Shown here: piece after piece, positions 46,495-61,018 of the stretch
How the letters are laid out: the number at the start of each line of letters is the position of its first letter
Numbering within the stretch: the stretch's first letter is position 1
Assembly: GCA_030704615.1 (NCBI GenBank)
Contig: CM060731.1
Span: forward strand, 30,940,001 to 31,004,000
Reading direction: 5' to 3'
DNA: 64,000 nucleotides
DNA from: Takakia lepidozioides
Taxonomy: Eukaryota > Streptophyta > Takakiopsida > Takakiales > Takakiaceae
The notes under the pieces: model-generated
Seen by the model: only the letters and a program-made list of their open reading frames with translations
What the model was told of the DNA's origin: nothing
The model's database searches: none
Translations under genes and position numbers: made by a program

Positions 46495-47486
46495 GGCCGC
46501 TCTATGGTGTTTCTGTTTTTAATATATTTTCTTAAAATATGAGAAGTATAACTTTTGGGGGATATACTAACACGTTTGAATGAACAATTTTAATATTGAT
46601 AGGACCTACCTTATGTTCTTTTGTCCTCCTAAAGCTCTTATTACATGCATGTTAAACTAACACTAGGACTCCTTTTCCATGAAACACTAACTTTAAAGCT
46701 CCCATTCCTAAATCACTGTTCCGAGCAATGAGTTACTTGTGAATAGCGTGAAGTAATCATGAAGATAAGTACTTAGGGTATGGGTGGGGAAGTAGGGGCA
46801 ATGGAGGGAAAGGGAAAGGTATGCCCACGAGTGTTTGGGGGAGTGGGGAGCCAGTTTTGGCGAGCTAGACCAAGGCATGGAGTGGGCGGCCCCACATATG
46901 TGCATGCTTGTGGAGCCTCGGGATGTGCGAGGTGGGGACCAGGGAGCCACAGTCATTACGTCGTGGCTACCAAAAATCCGCGGGCGGGAATTTCATGCAA
47001 AGAAGTCATTAATCAAGTTTTTTAATCTGTCGTAAAAAAATTATGTTTTGCACCTTTAAAATTGAATTGGTTAAGCTCAAATGAATAAGTTTTTTTTTTC
47101 TTAGTAAGTACTTAGTTTTGTGTGTGAACACATTTTGTGTTTTGCTACAGCATAATCTTAGATCTTCACAAAAAATGTAAAATGTATCTTTTTTTTGCAC
47201 GAGCCTACCCACACTAATCCCCAACCTTATCATATGATGGTAAATACATATGGATCCATGAAAACATCCAACATAAAGATATAGATTCAAAGCCACATAA
47301 TGTATATCGATGTAGCCCATCATACTTATAATTGGGATGGTTGGTCAACTGGTCACGAGATATATGTGATATTAGAGACTTTTGGATTCGTTGGGGAGAT
47401 GTAAGCAAATATATTGCTTCAATCTGTTTTGGTTGTTACAAGGTGTCAAGTGTCAACTTTCCAAATGAAGCTCTTTTGGAGATGGG
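46495..47486. other. Intergenic, no gene recognised
   Basis: A GC-richer patch lies at 46780-46990 with overlapping frames on both strands, none with a known motif. The rest is AT-rich. Confidence 0.35.
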
Positions 47487-47488
47487 TA

Positions 47489-49715
47489 TGGTAAAGTGTC
47501 CTAATAATGCTCACTTTCAGCATGCACCTGTCACATTTTGCTTAACCTAATGGAATTTCAAATTATTTTTTACATGGGTCTTTATTTCTTACAGGTGGCA
47601 ACCCATAAATATTTTTCATTATGTAAAATCTATTAAATTGAGAATAACCCATCAGGTTTTCATGCAGTGGGTATGGGATCTCTGGAAACGTAGAAAAAAT
47701 CCCTAATATTGCGCACTTGATTGCGCACGCATTCAAATGCGCAATATTAGGACATGACACATTTTCTTCAAGCTTTCTTCGCATCAGTACATTGAAAATC
47801 CCATAGACATCCTCTGAATCCATGACTACATCCTAGAGATGCATTGATCAGGTAACTGGAGAAGATATCTTGATAAAGTTTCAGTGAGGTTTCTAGTTTC
47901 TGCTAACTTTGTCAACTATTTCCAAGCAATAATGTCCTGGAACAAACCATAATGACAAATGAAAAGTAACCATATCATAGAAAACATGAAGAGAGGAGCA
48001 ATTCTGCTGATGGCTAGCTTTGTGAATAATTGCTTTAGAAGTCCGGAACGGAAACTCTGCAAAGCTGAGTGGCAAATAAAAGACAACACTAATATACGAT
48101 GGTTCAATCATGAAAGTATGATACACCACGTTGAGAATTAATAGAAAACAGCGCAACAAATGTGGGTTCTGAAACTAATTTTCTTGTTCGCTTAAAAAAT
48201 GGCATTGTTTAGCAATGTATCCATTTGCCATGATAAAGTTGCCAGAGAACACATTCCTTCCTGTGAAGGCATGACATTCTATCTATTTTCTATGTTTGCC
48301 AGGTTAGCAAATCCTGATGTAGAATCTCTCTCACACAATGAATCATGTTAAACATAGTCATCCCTTGTTCATTCCCTCATCGCCAAAGAACTGGTACATA
48401 ATTTGATAGATCTAGCAGAAATATGTAGCCATTCTTTGATGTTGTTGCACCATGCACCAGCATAACACCAATGTCTTTTATGCTCTTGGTGACCTGAAAT
48501 TGAAACACATTGTTTACCATTTGTACGGGGCCCGTGTTGGCCTTTGAGAGCACTCCCTTGCCCTTGTGCAGAAGCTTGAAATTCTCATCATTGAATCTCT
48601 TCCCATAAATGATTTCCCACAGTCACCGCCCTGCCTGCAAATATGGAGAAACTCTCAAAACTTGCATACATTTTGATCTCCAACAAAGTCATTCATGAAT
48701 TGCTGTAATTCAGGATAATTGGTGGATAGGCCATGCTACGCTGCCACACTCCGTTGAGGGGACCAATGTCAGGAATGAGACCATTGAAGAGCCAATGTGC
48801 TCTCTGAAGAGATATTGTGGTCACGTCAATTTCGTAGGACACTTTTATCCTGTTCATAGGTGTTTCCCCAACCAGATCCTCCCAGGCATACCTCTTGAAA
48901 TTACTCCATTACTAAGATAAGTAAGCCTATGTTTGTTTCAATGTACGGGTGGTAGTCTAAGGTGCAATGTAAACGTGACTCTTCTGACGTTAATCCCTAA
49001 TCTGGACCATATTTGGAGCGGAAATCTACTGACACTAAACGCCTCGAAATACTCTATTAGCATGGCACATCCAGTGCCCAAAATGTGGGATTCACTAGAG
49101 AGAAGGTCTGTACACAGGTTACAGATCCAGTAGCCTTGCAAAGCAAATATCCCATTTGTCAGAGATGAGAGAGACATAGGAAGGAGAGGAGCAAAGAAAA
49201 AGACAAAATCCTTGAGATTCCGAACCCCAGAATGAAGATTAAGAACCATAGACATGTAGACATTGGACCTTAGAATGTCGAATGTCGAATTTAGAATGTC
49301 GAATGTAGACATTAGACCTTATGCCCTAGCTCTCCTTGCAGCCACAGACTAAAACTCAAGGGCAGAAAAGGGGGAAAGGGAAGAAGTACCTGGATTCGTT
49401 TGTCCCAGAAAGAATGTGAGGCTGCAGATATAGAATGTGAGCTTCTATATGTAGGATTGCTCCTTGGCGACCTTCTATGTAATTGCTTTGCCAGGTCGAT
49501 GGAGTTCACGCCATGGCCATGGCCGATCTCATGGTCTAAGCAGAGACGGGAAGCAACAAGGGCAGGAAGCGCATGGATGAATGCATGGAAGTGACAGGTA
49601 GAATGTGGATGGAATGTGCTGGATGATAACGTATAACATTCATCCAAACTGTGCAATCAGGTGCGCAATATTGGGAACATTGTTGAGAACTGCGCAATAT
49701 TAGGAGGCTTTACCA
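47489..49715. mobile_element. Possible TIR element (TGGTAAAG ends) carrying a gene fragment
   Basis: The left end TGGTAAAGTGTCCTAATAAT (47489) is mirrored at the right end (AATATTAGGAGGCTTTACCA, ending 49715). TA dinucleotides flank both ends. Inside, ATTGCGCA motifs recur: CCTAATATTGCGCA (47702-47715) pairs perfectly with 47738-47751, and further copies sit near 49663 and 49693. A decayed gene fragment lies between (48377-48908). The boundary is tentative because the inverted ends are short and imperfect. It could instead be a cluster of nested MITE pieces. Confidence 0.4.
48377..48908 (-). pseudogene. Unrecognised decayed gene fragment
   Basis: On the reverse strand a frame opens after a possible acceptor near 48900. 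It reads RYAWEDLVGETPMNRIKVSY, VTTISLQRAHWLFNGLIPDI and GPLNGVWQRSMAYP. A one-base slip continues ELQQFMNDFVGDQN with a donor-like GTATGC. After an acceptor-like TTTGCAG near 48635, a frame that needs one more slip reads RFNDENFKLLHKGKGVLSKA and then SIKDIGVMLVHGATTSKNGY. It ends at TGA (48377-48379). The composition is clearly protein-like. I do not recognise the family. The slips indicate a pseudogene or a captured fragment. Confidence 0.45.
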
Positions 49716-50227
49716 TACTACAAAATTTACCTTCGATTTTATACTGACGGATGATTTTTCTATGATGGATGATTTCATGGAGTCTGCATATCTGTTCCTA
49801 GTCTAACATCGATAGAGAGGCCGTGAAACAGGAGCAGCAGTACTGCTGCGTGCCCGAGAGATTCTCATGCTGGGATCTGACATTTTGATTACGTAGGGCT
49901 ATGTGAAGAGGATTACTTTATACTTGGCGGTTTTCATTTAAGTTAATGCTGGGTATGGCCTGGTGCTATTGATGAGCTCTGGCATGAAAGTGGGAGAGAA
50001 AAAAAACTTGCAGCAAATTCATAGAGGAAGTGAAAGAGCAGAGTGACGTATAGTACAACATTCCATTATTAGGCCAAATATGGTCTCAATTCTTAACTTT
50101 CAACAGCCTCGCTGTGGATGAGAAATGCTTTTGCATGAGTAAGACCTACATATGTAACAAATGCTTTCACAATCTAATTCTTTACAACCTCAATCTTACA
50201 AAACAGCCATTGCTTGGCCCTAAACAA
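49716..50227. other. FtsH 3' flank
   Basis: Non-coding sequence downstream of the FtsH stop on the reverse strand, probably including its 3' UTR. No other structure was seen. Confidence 0.45.
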
Positions 50228-54665
<4,438 letters not shown>

Positions 54666-57600
54666 ATGGCAGGTGCATGGGATGGCACACTCTCACCTGG
54701 ACAATTCCAGGCAGCAGCCTTACATTTTATGGACACATGGGAATCGCACTGCCCTGATCTTCCCCGCTGGCAGTGGCATGCGTCGGCTTCAGTCACGTCC
54801 TCGGTCACTTTCTCTAATTTAGTACGTGAGCATTGAGTTTGAGATGGAATCAAGACTGGATAGAATAAATCGAATTTCTTGTTCGAAATCATCTGTACTA
54901 AAGAAGAATTTGTAGCAACTAGTCGTTTCTCATGCTGCGGATGCATCATAGGTCATTCTCAGTGAATAAAGATCTGATCCTCTCTATTATGACGTTTTCC
55001 AGTCTCCTCATACTTGATGGATGCCGAGATAAAAGTTGTTGGATTCTTGAATTGGGGTCCATCATCTGCAAGCCTGCAAAGTTTGCCATACCTCCATTGG
55101 TCTCTCAACAACGAGTGTTGAAATCAGTCTATAAACTTACAAATGCTATAATTCCCATGCACGGTTTTAAGTGCAAAGACTGAGACGATGTGAGTTCTAG
55201 AGAGAAGACTCCGGCCAGAGCCTGCGTAACTAGAGCCACTTCACCTTGCTGTGAGTTCTACATCTCTTTATGTGACCATGGAAATATCCCAGAACATTAG
55301 TTCTCAGTTTCCTCACCATGAATTATTGACTTTTTCAATCGATTTGACACATGTGTTTTGCAGGCTGCAGGGTATTTGGTGCTTGAGGATGTGTTCCATG
55401 GATCCCAGCACAAGGTAAGAAATCAAGTGGTGTGAACATGAAATGAAATGAAATGAAATAGTGCTTTATAACGTCCGCGGAAAGCTCATAGAGCTTATGG
55501 AACAAAATGGAAGAAAACATGAGAGAGGAACAAATCCAGAAACCACAATTAATGTTCTAGCGATTGTCTAAGGGTGAAGGCCTCGTGCAGGTAGGCTGCC
55601 AAGCATTTTTGATCCTCATAGTGGAAGACATCGGTGAGAGTTTGGGTTCCACTGAATAAACAGTGGAATCTCCCACGGATCTCGTAGTATAGAGGGCAGT
55701 AGAAGAAGAAGTGTTCTTCAGTTTCAATTTCCTTGCTGCGCCCTATGCAAGCTGGACATAGGCGGTCCTCCCGTTGCAGGTTTTCCCATCTGCCAGTCTC
55801 TATCCGTAGGTTGTGGGAACCCACCCTGAACCGCCCCAATGCCCTCAGGAGGGAAGGAGATAAGGGTGCTGAAAGGTAATTTGGTCTCAAGATTCTATCA
55901 TCGCGGAGCACCAAGAATGTCTCTCGATAGAAGTGGAGCTTTGTCGTGAGATTGGGTAGCTTTCAAGTTCTCTTGACATGTAATTCCATAAGCTCTCTCC
56001 TAATGAGTCTGTTGCGGTCATGTCTGGATGTGATGTCCACCTCATCTGGGTTCATTGGTAATAGGAAAGCAGTAGAAAGTCCGTTACGTTGAAATAAACT
56101 GTCCACTCGAGCATACCAGGAGTTCCTGAAACCTGCAGCTTTGAGCCTCATAGATGTTGTGAGGGCCCTTGCCACTAGCCCTTTGGGTGGAAGGGCCTGC
56201 AATCTATGGAGAAAGATTGTAAGCCTGAAGAGGGCCTCGGATTGCAATGGTACACATGCGAACTCTGCACCTAGGATCTGAAATGGAGTTGTGTTCCTGG
56301 CGCCAAGCATTGCTTGGAGAAAAGATGACTGTAATGGTTCCAAATTCTTTTCCCACCAGGAGACAGGGACACCAGGTGCCCAGAACTCACAACCATAGAT
56401 GGTAGCAGGGCTGACGACGGTGTCAAACAGCCACTTTTTGGTCGGGGGATGCCGCAGATGTATTTGCTTGCATTTGGCCTGAAGGCGGACAGAGGCCGCC
56501 TTACCTTTAGTCAATCTGTTCAAGGCAGTGGCTGCAAAGTGAAACTTGGGGGAGTGGATAACCAGACCCAGGTACCGGTATGATTTCACAATCTCAATTT
56601 CCTGCTGGTTGAAGATGAATCTACGATCAGCCTGGCCATTGAAGACCATGATCTTGGTCTTGCTAAGATTGACTTGCATCCCATAGTCTTTGCAGAACTG
56701 TTCCAAAATTTTGAGATGGCGTTGCAGAAAGACCGGGGATTGTGCCAAAAGGGCAACATCATCAGCGTAGAGGAGATCTGATTGGGTTGGTCCCCCATCC
56801 AATGGTACCCCAACCCCATGGTTTTTTGATATGTAATTCTCCAAGGCGTCAATGTAGATCCCGAACAGGGTAGGTGAAAGGGGGCAGCCCTGTTTGACTC
56901 CAATGTTGCTGTGGATCTCGGCTGAGAATTCACCAGCGACGTTGACCATGCCAGTGACAATCTCATACATAGAAGAGATGGCACAAAGGATGTCTGGAGG
57001 GACTTCCACTCTATGGAGCCGTTGGAAGAGAAGGTCCCGAGGAACTGAATCAAAGGCTTTGTGAAACTCCACGAAGCAAACATAGACCATTCTTTTGTCA
57101 TAGCGTGCACTTTCCACCATAACCTGAAGAGTGAAGATGTGGTCAATAGTGGATCTGTTGCGTCGGAAACCAGCCTGTCCCTCAGCACAAATGCGAGAGG
57201 ACTCAGCCCAATCATCCAGTTCCATGGCCACTACTGCCCCAAACAGTTTAGCAAGTAATGACGACACCATGATAGTACGATAGTTTGTCGGTGCGAGCCT
57301 GTGACCGCTCTTGAAAAGTGGGTGGATGATGCTCTTTGTCCACTCTGTTGGAAAGCCCCGTTGCACCACCTCATTGAAGAGGTTAGCTATAAAAGGGGCT
57401 AAAGTAGGTGCAGCATGCTTGATGAATTCACTCTGAAGTCCTGAAATGTCCACTGCTCTGCCATTTTGCAGCTTCTTGATTGCCTTACTGACATTGGCCG
57501 TAGTAAAGAGAGAGAAGTGAAGGGGTTTAGAGGTTATAGGAGAAGGAGTTTGGGTTGGGGAATGGTACAAAGACTGTGCATACTCATGCCAGACGTGAAT

Positions 57601-60281
57601 GTCAGTGATTGGGGGGGGGTCTCTATGAGGTTTAAGGAGGGACCAAAAAGAACGAGGAGAAAATCTGATTTTAGCAAGGAAAGAAGATTGCAACTTGATA
57701 GTGTAGGCTTGCTTTTGGGATCTAATGAGGGACTTATAGTGCTTAAGAGCAAGATTAGTGGACTCTGGAGAAGAATTGGTATCAAGTAGTAAAGATTTGA
57801 TGTGACGTCTAGCAGTCTTGCATTCCTCATCATAAAATGGTGCGTAACGACGAGTGGAGAAGGGTGAGGAGGTAGATGGAAGGGTGACGGGAAAGGATCG
57901 CAGGGCTGAGTCCCTACTCGGCATCGTGTAAGTGAGAGAAAGGGTTATTAAAGTGGATACGTGGGTGTAAGGGAAGAGAAGCAGAGGGAATCCTCACGGG
58001 GAGGGAGATGGAAGGAAATGCAAAGGAAAGGCAAGAGTGATCAGAATCCGGGTACCTCGTGATGTAAAAGGACCTTATTCTATCAGACTTGTTGGGGCTC
58101 CCCAAGAGATAGTCAACCACGCTTTGGCCCTTGTACGTGTGGCAAGTGAACTGGCTGGAGGATTTGAAATTGGTTGTTCCATTGTAAATGGCAAGCCCCT
58201 GAACATGGTGCACCACCCATGTTGCACTGGGCCTCTATTCTGTGTGTAAGTCACTGAAGGCTGGAAGTACTGTAAAATTGGTGCTTTCTTGAAGGAATCG
58301 TCACGAAGAGCCCATGGTCTGGAAAACAACTGCAGCAATGCATTGACTTTGCATAAGTCATTACTATGTCTTTAATCTCATAGATAAGGGGTTGCATGTC
58401 ATGCAGGATCTCTTTGAAGAGGCCCACGAAGTTGATGATGATGATGAGCCTATAGACATCGCCACCATGGTAGGCCACCTCATAGTCATTCTATAGGCTT
58501 GTTGAACAATGTTGATATCTCCCCCATTATGAGATGTCCTTTGGATCGGTGTCCATTTGTCGGCCTGCAGTTCATATTGCCAAACTTGCAGCATTGATTG
58601 CTTGCAAAGGTATTGGGGGAACAGAACACAATAAGGAGTTTCCATGTTCACAGGAGAGAAGTACCTCTGCACTGCAGAGACAGGGATCAATTCCTATCCA
58701 TGGCGCCTGATGTGTACATCAGGATCCCCTTTTCCTGCATATATTGGAAAAGGTGGCTTTGCCCGTGTTGGAGGTACCGCCATCTGTGGCCCTACCCCCT
58801 GCCCTCTGACAGGTGCTGGTCCTCCTGTAGGTGCTGGTCCTTGAGGACCTGCTGTTGTAGTGGTGGAACTCCCACCAGGTGTTGGCCCCTGAGCACTCCC
58901 TGCTACTGGCCCCCCTGTACTTGCATGTTCTACAACTTTTCATGCTTGTGGTAGAGAGAAGTGTATATTGAGGGTTGACAGAAAGTGGCTCCACAACGAT
59001 GCTGGGAAATAGCCTGTCAAGACTGAATCATGCTAATGTGGTAGTCGTCTCATTGTGAAGGCCGGATGGCAATCGAATGAAAGAGAGGAGCACTGGTACA
59101 CGTATCATGTGATCTACAACGAGTCATATAAAGTGCCCATGCTTTTTATCCATGGTCGCTTCTCTGGTGTGCTCTCTCCCTGTGCCTGATTGTTGATTGA
59201 ACACAAACAATTGAAAACAATCCGATTTCAGGTATGGGTTGATGCATAGGAGAATGGGGGACTCCTAAGGGAATACATTCAATAGTAAAAATCTATGACT
59301 TTTGACTGTACTAAAACCGCATCTCTTTCTTTTTGGAGGGTTCCCCATGTGCACACGCTTTCAACACACTTGTCACTATGATAATTCTTAAAAAGTTAAG
59401 AAAGCCACGCAGCACCTGAGTGGTAAATGAGGAATGGCAAAGTGGCACAAGATAGCAGCCACTGGAAATGTGCAATAAATTGTAAACAACATCAAACAAT
59501 GACAACATCTGCAGATGGAAGGCCGCTGCATTGGCACCATGTATGCCGTGACTTGCCTGTGGAGTCGCAGGAAATCAGCCATACAAATCACTGGACCTTT
59601 TTGACACAACAGGTATCCTCTTGTTATGTTCTATTGGGACCATTCCAAGCTGGCTTGGCTTTAGGCCAGCTCTTTGTCGATGAAAGAATAGACAGTGATG
59701 GTCAACAAGCTCTGTGACATGTGGTAGTTCTTTACACTTGTGTGCTTGGAACACATCTTAGAAAGACATGAAATGAAATGAAATGAAATGGTTACTTTTT
59801 ACCTCTTAGAAAGGACGAATGTAACTTTATAGCTTCCAGAGGCAAAATTTTGTCCAAGCAGGACTGAAAAAGATGCATCAGACAAGAACTTATGGAACTT
59901 CATGTCAGGCAAACATGAAATGGAAGAGAGATTGGAGCAAACTGTTCTGACATGGAAGTTAAGTGGGGATGGCAGGATCACCCGTACTTGCGCCGGCCGT
60001 GGTTTGCATTACATCCTTGTGGAACTAGTAGCATTATGAGTTTGGTCTTCTCAAACAAACGTCCGTCGAAGACTGGATACTCCAACAAGACTCACTTTCA
60101 GATTCCTTCTGAAAATGAGACACATGGTCTCAAACAGGATGCTGAGGGTGGTGGGGAGCAGGAGATGCAAGGAGCTAGTTTCACTGCGAAATATATTCTG
60201 ATATGGTTATCTTTTGTTGGCCCCACCATTGGTCTCGATATTCCATCTTGCATTTTCAAAGTTCTCGTTCAATGCAGGTGA
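54666..60281 (+). CDS. ATG10: ATG10, E2-like enzyme of autophagy
   Basis: E2-like enzyme that passes ATG12 to ATG5, needed for autophagosome formation in the cytosol (family knowledge). Exons read by eye: 54666-54821, 55364-55414, 58407-58469, 59061-59166, 59515-59612 and 59976-60281. All phases join and give 259 residues. The start MAGAWDGTLSPGQFQAAALH fits the family (DGTL-QF-AAA), followed by LPRWQWH. Then come GYLVLEDVF, an acidic stretch (EVDDDDEPID), YTYHVIYNESYKVPMLFIHG, DGRPLHWHH, HTNHWTFLTQQDHPYLRRPW and LHPCGTS with the catalytic Cys at about residue 173, then YILIWLSFVGPTIGLDIP. Intron 2 (55415-58406) holds a 2.8 kb antisense LINE. The coding frame is intact despite it. The 43-residue spacer after the Cys motif is polar and variable. 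Confidence 0.88.
55437..58240 (-). mobile_element. LINE (L1-type) retrotransposon inside ATG10 intron 2, antisense
   Basis: The 3' end carries a (GAAAT/ATTTC)n tail (55437-55460) next to the conserved stem CCGCGGACGTTATAAAG and the AGCTC...GAGCT palindrome. Going 5', the reverse strand codes a zinc-finger tail, reverse transcriptase and the end of the endonuclease. The 5' end is truncated at about 58200-58260, within the endonuclease. Similar 3' ends occur at 1205, 14765, 60850 and 62440-62740. An apparently identical 1.26 kb 3' part lies at 62740-64000 in the other orientation. Confidence 0.85.
55549..58216 (-). pseudogene. LINE ORF2: endonuclease end, reverse transcriptase, zinc-finger tail
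   Basis: 58216-57914 reads the end of an L1-type endonuclease (FTCHTYKGQSVVDYLLGSPN and SDHSCLSFAF). The frame then slips near 57920. 57924-55963 is a 653-codon reverse-transcriptase frame with LQNGRAVDISGLQSEFIKHA, GQAGFRRNRSTIDHIFTLQ, FVEFHKAFDSVPR, IGVKQGCPLSPTLF and LLYADDVALLAQ. In motif A the usual first Asp (FVDF-KAFD) is Glu (FVEFHKAFD). An in-frame TGA (55963-55965) separates this from a tail domain (to 55549) with the C-x2-C...H-x4-C pattern LCPACIG...EEHFFFYC. Truncation, the slip and the TGA suggest this copy is dead. RT motifs are otherwise well kept. Confidence 0.85.
59768..59792 (-). repeat. (GAAAT)n tract
   Basis: Four GAAAT units in ATG10 intron 5, like the tail of the local LINEs but without the adjoining stem. 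It may be the stub of a failed or decayed insertion. Confidence 0.5.
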
Positions 60282-61018
60282 CTATCAAACCACTCATAGC
60301 TTGCAGGGCGTAGGGGGTTGCAGGAAATGGTGAATAAGTGACATGCAGCAAGGCGTGTCTCTCTCTTTCTTTTGTGCAGATTCAGCTGAGACATCAAATC
60401 AAACCAGTTGAAATTGTATATTACTGCCTCAAATGTCTAGTCAAGCACATCTGTAAACCCATCATCTTGTTTTAGTTTGGGTTCCAGTGTGTAAAAGTTT
60501 CCAGAGACGATATGTGATGCTCTGGCAGAGAACTATTTTTCAGCCCTCCTCAACGAAAGATAAGCACATAGTCTACATTTTGTCAGAAAGATATTTGGAA
60601 TTCGGTGAGTCATTGGTGGACAAAGTATGGATCAATAGCATTTATGGTTGAACCAAGGAGACTGGTGGCTGGGCTTTCTTGGGCTGTGGTAAGTTCCACA
60701 AGCTATAACCAAGGAGGTAGAATATATTAGGAAGTAGAAACTTGTCCAGTGTTCAAAGTAGGCCTTGTGAGTGTAGTCTGTCGTCAGAAGTCACTCCAGA
60801 TCAGATTTCATGTCAGGAGATGAAATGCAAGAGAGGACCTCAGTGCCAAGAAAATAATACTTAATAACGTCCGCGGGACCTCAGCTCTTTGAGCTTCCCG
60901 CTTTGGCCATAAGCTCTTTGAGCTTCCCGCGGACGTTATTAAGTGTCATTTCATTTCAATTCATTTCTGCTCCACCTGCTGGCCCACCTGCCCCAACTGA
61001 CCTCTCCACACATCCTCC
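60282..61018. other. Convergent intergenic region between ATG10 and the rhomboid gene
   Basis: Both genes end here and point toward each other, so it should hold both 3' UTRs. The one clear structure is the head-to-head LINE 3'-end hairpin at 60860-60970. Confidence 0.45.
60860..60970. repeat. Head-to-head LINE 3' ends forming a hairpin
   Basis: CTTAATAACGTCCGCGG (60860-60876) is the exact reverse complement of CCGCGGACGTTATTAAG near 60928-60944. The AGCTCTTTGAGCTTCCCG block occurs twice between them, followed by ATTTC units. It looks like two LINE 3' ends in opposite orientation. Confidence 0.75.

Noticed and set aside
57914-58249. Plus-strand frame with a VPRDVKGPYSIRLVG-like peptide
   Set aside because: The opposite strand reads a clear LINE endonuclease end (SVVDYLLGSPN...SDHSCLSF), so the plus frame is a shadow.
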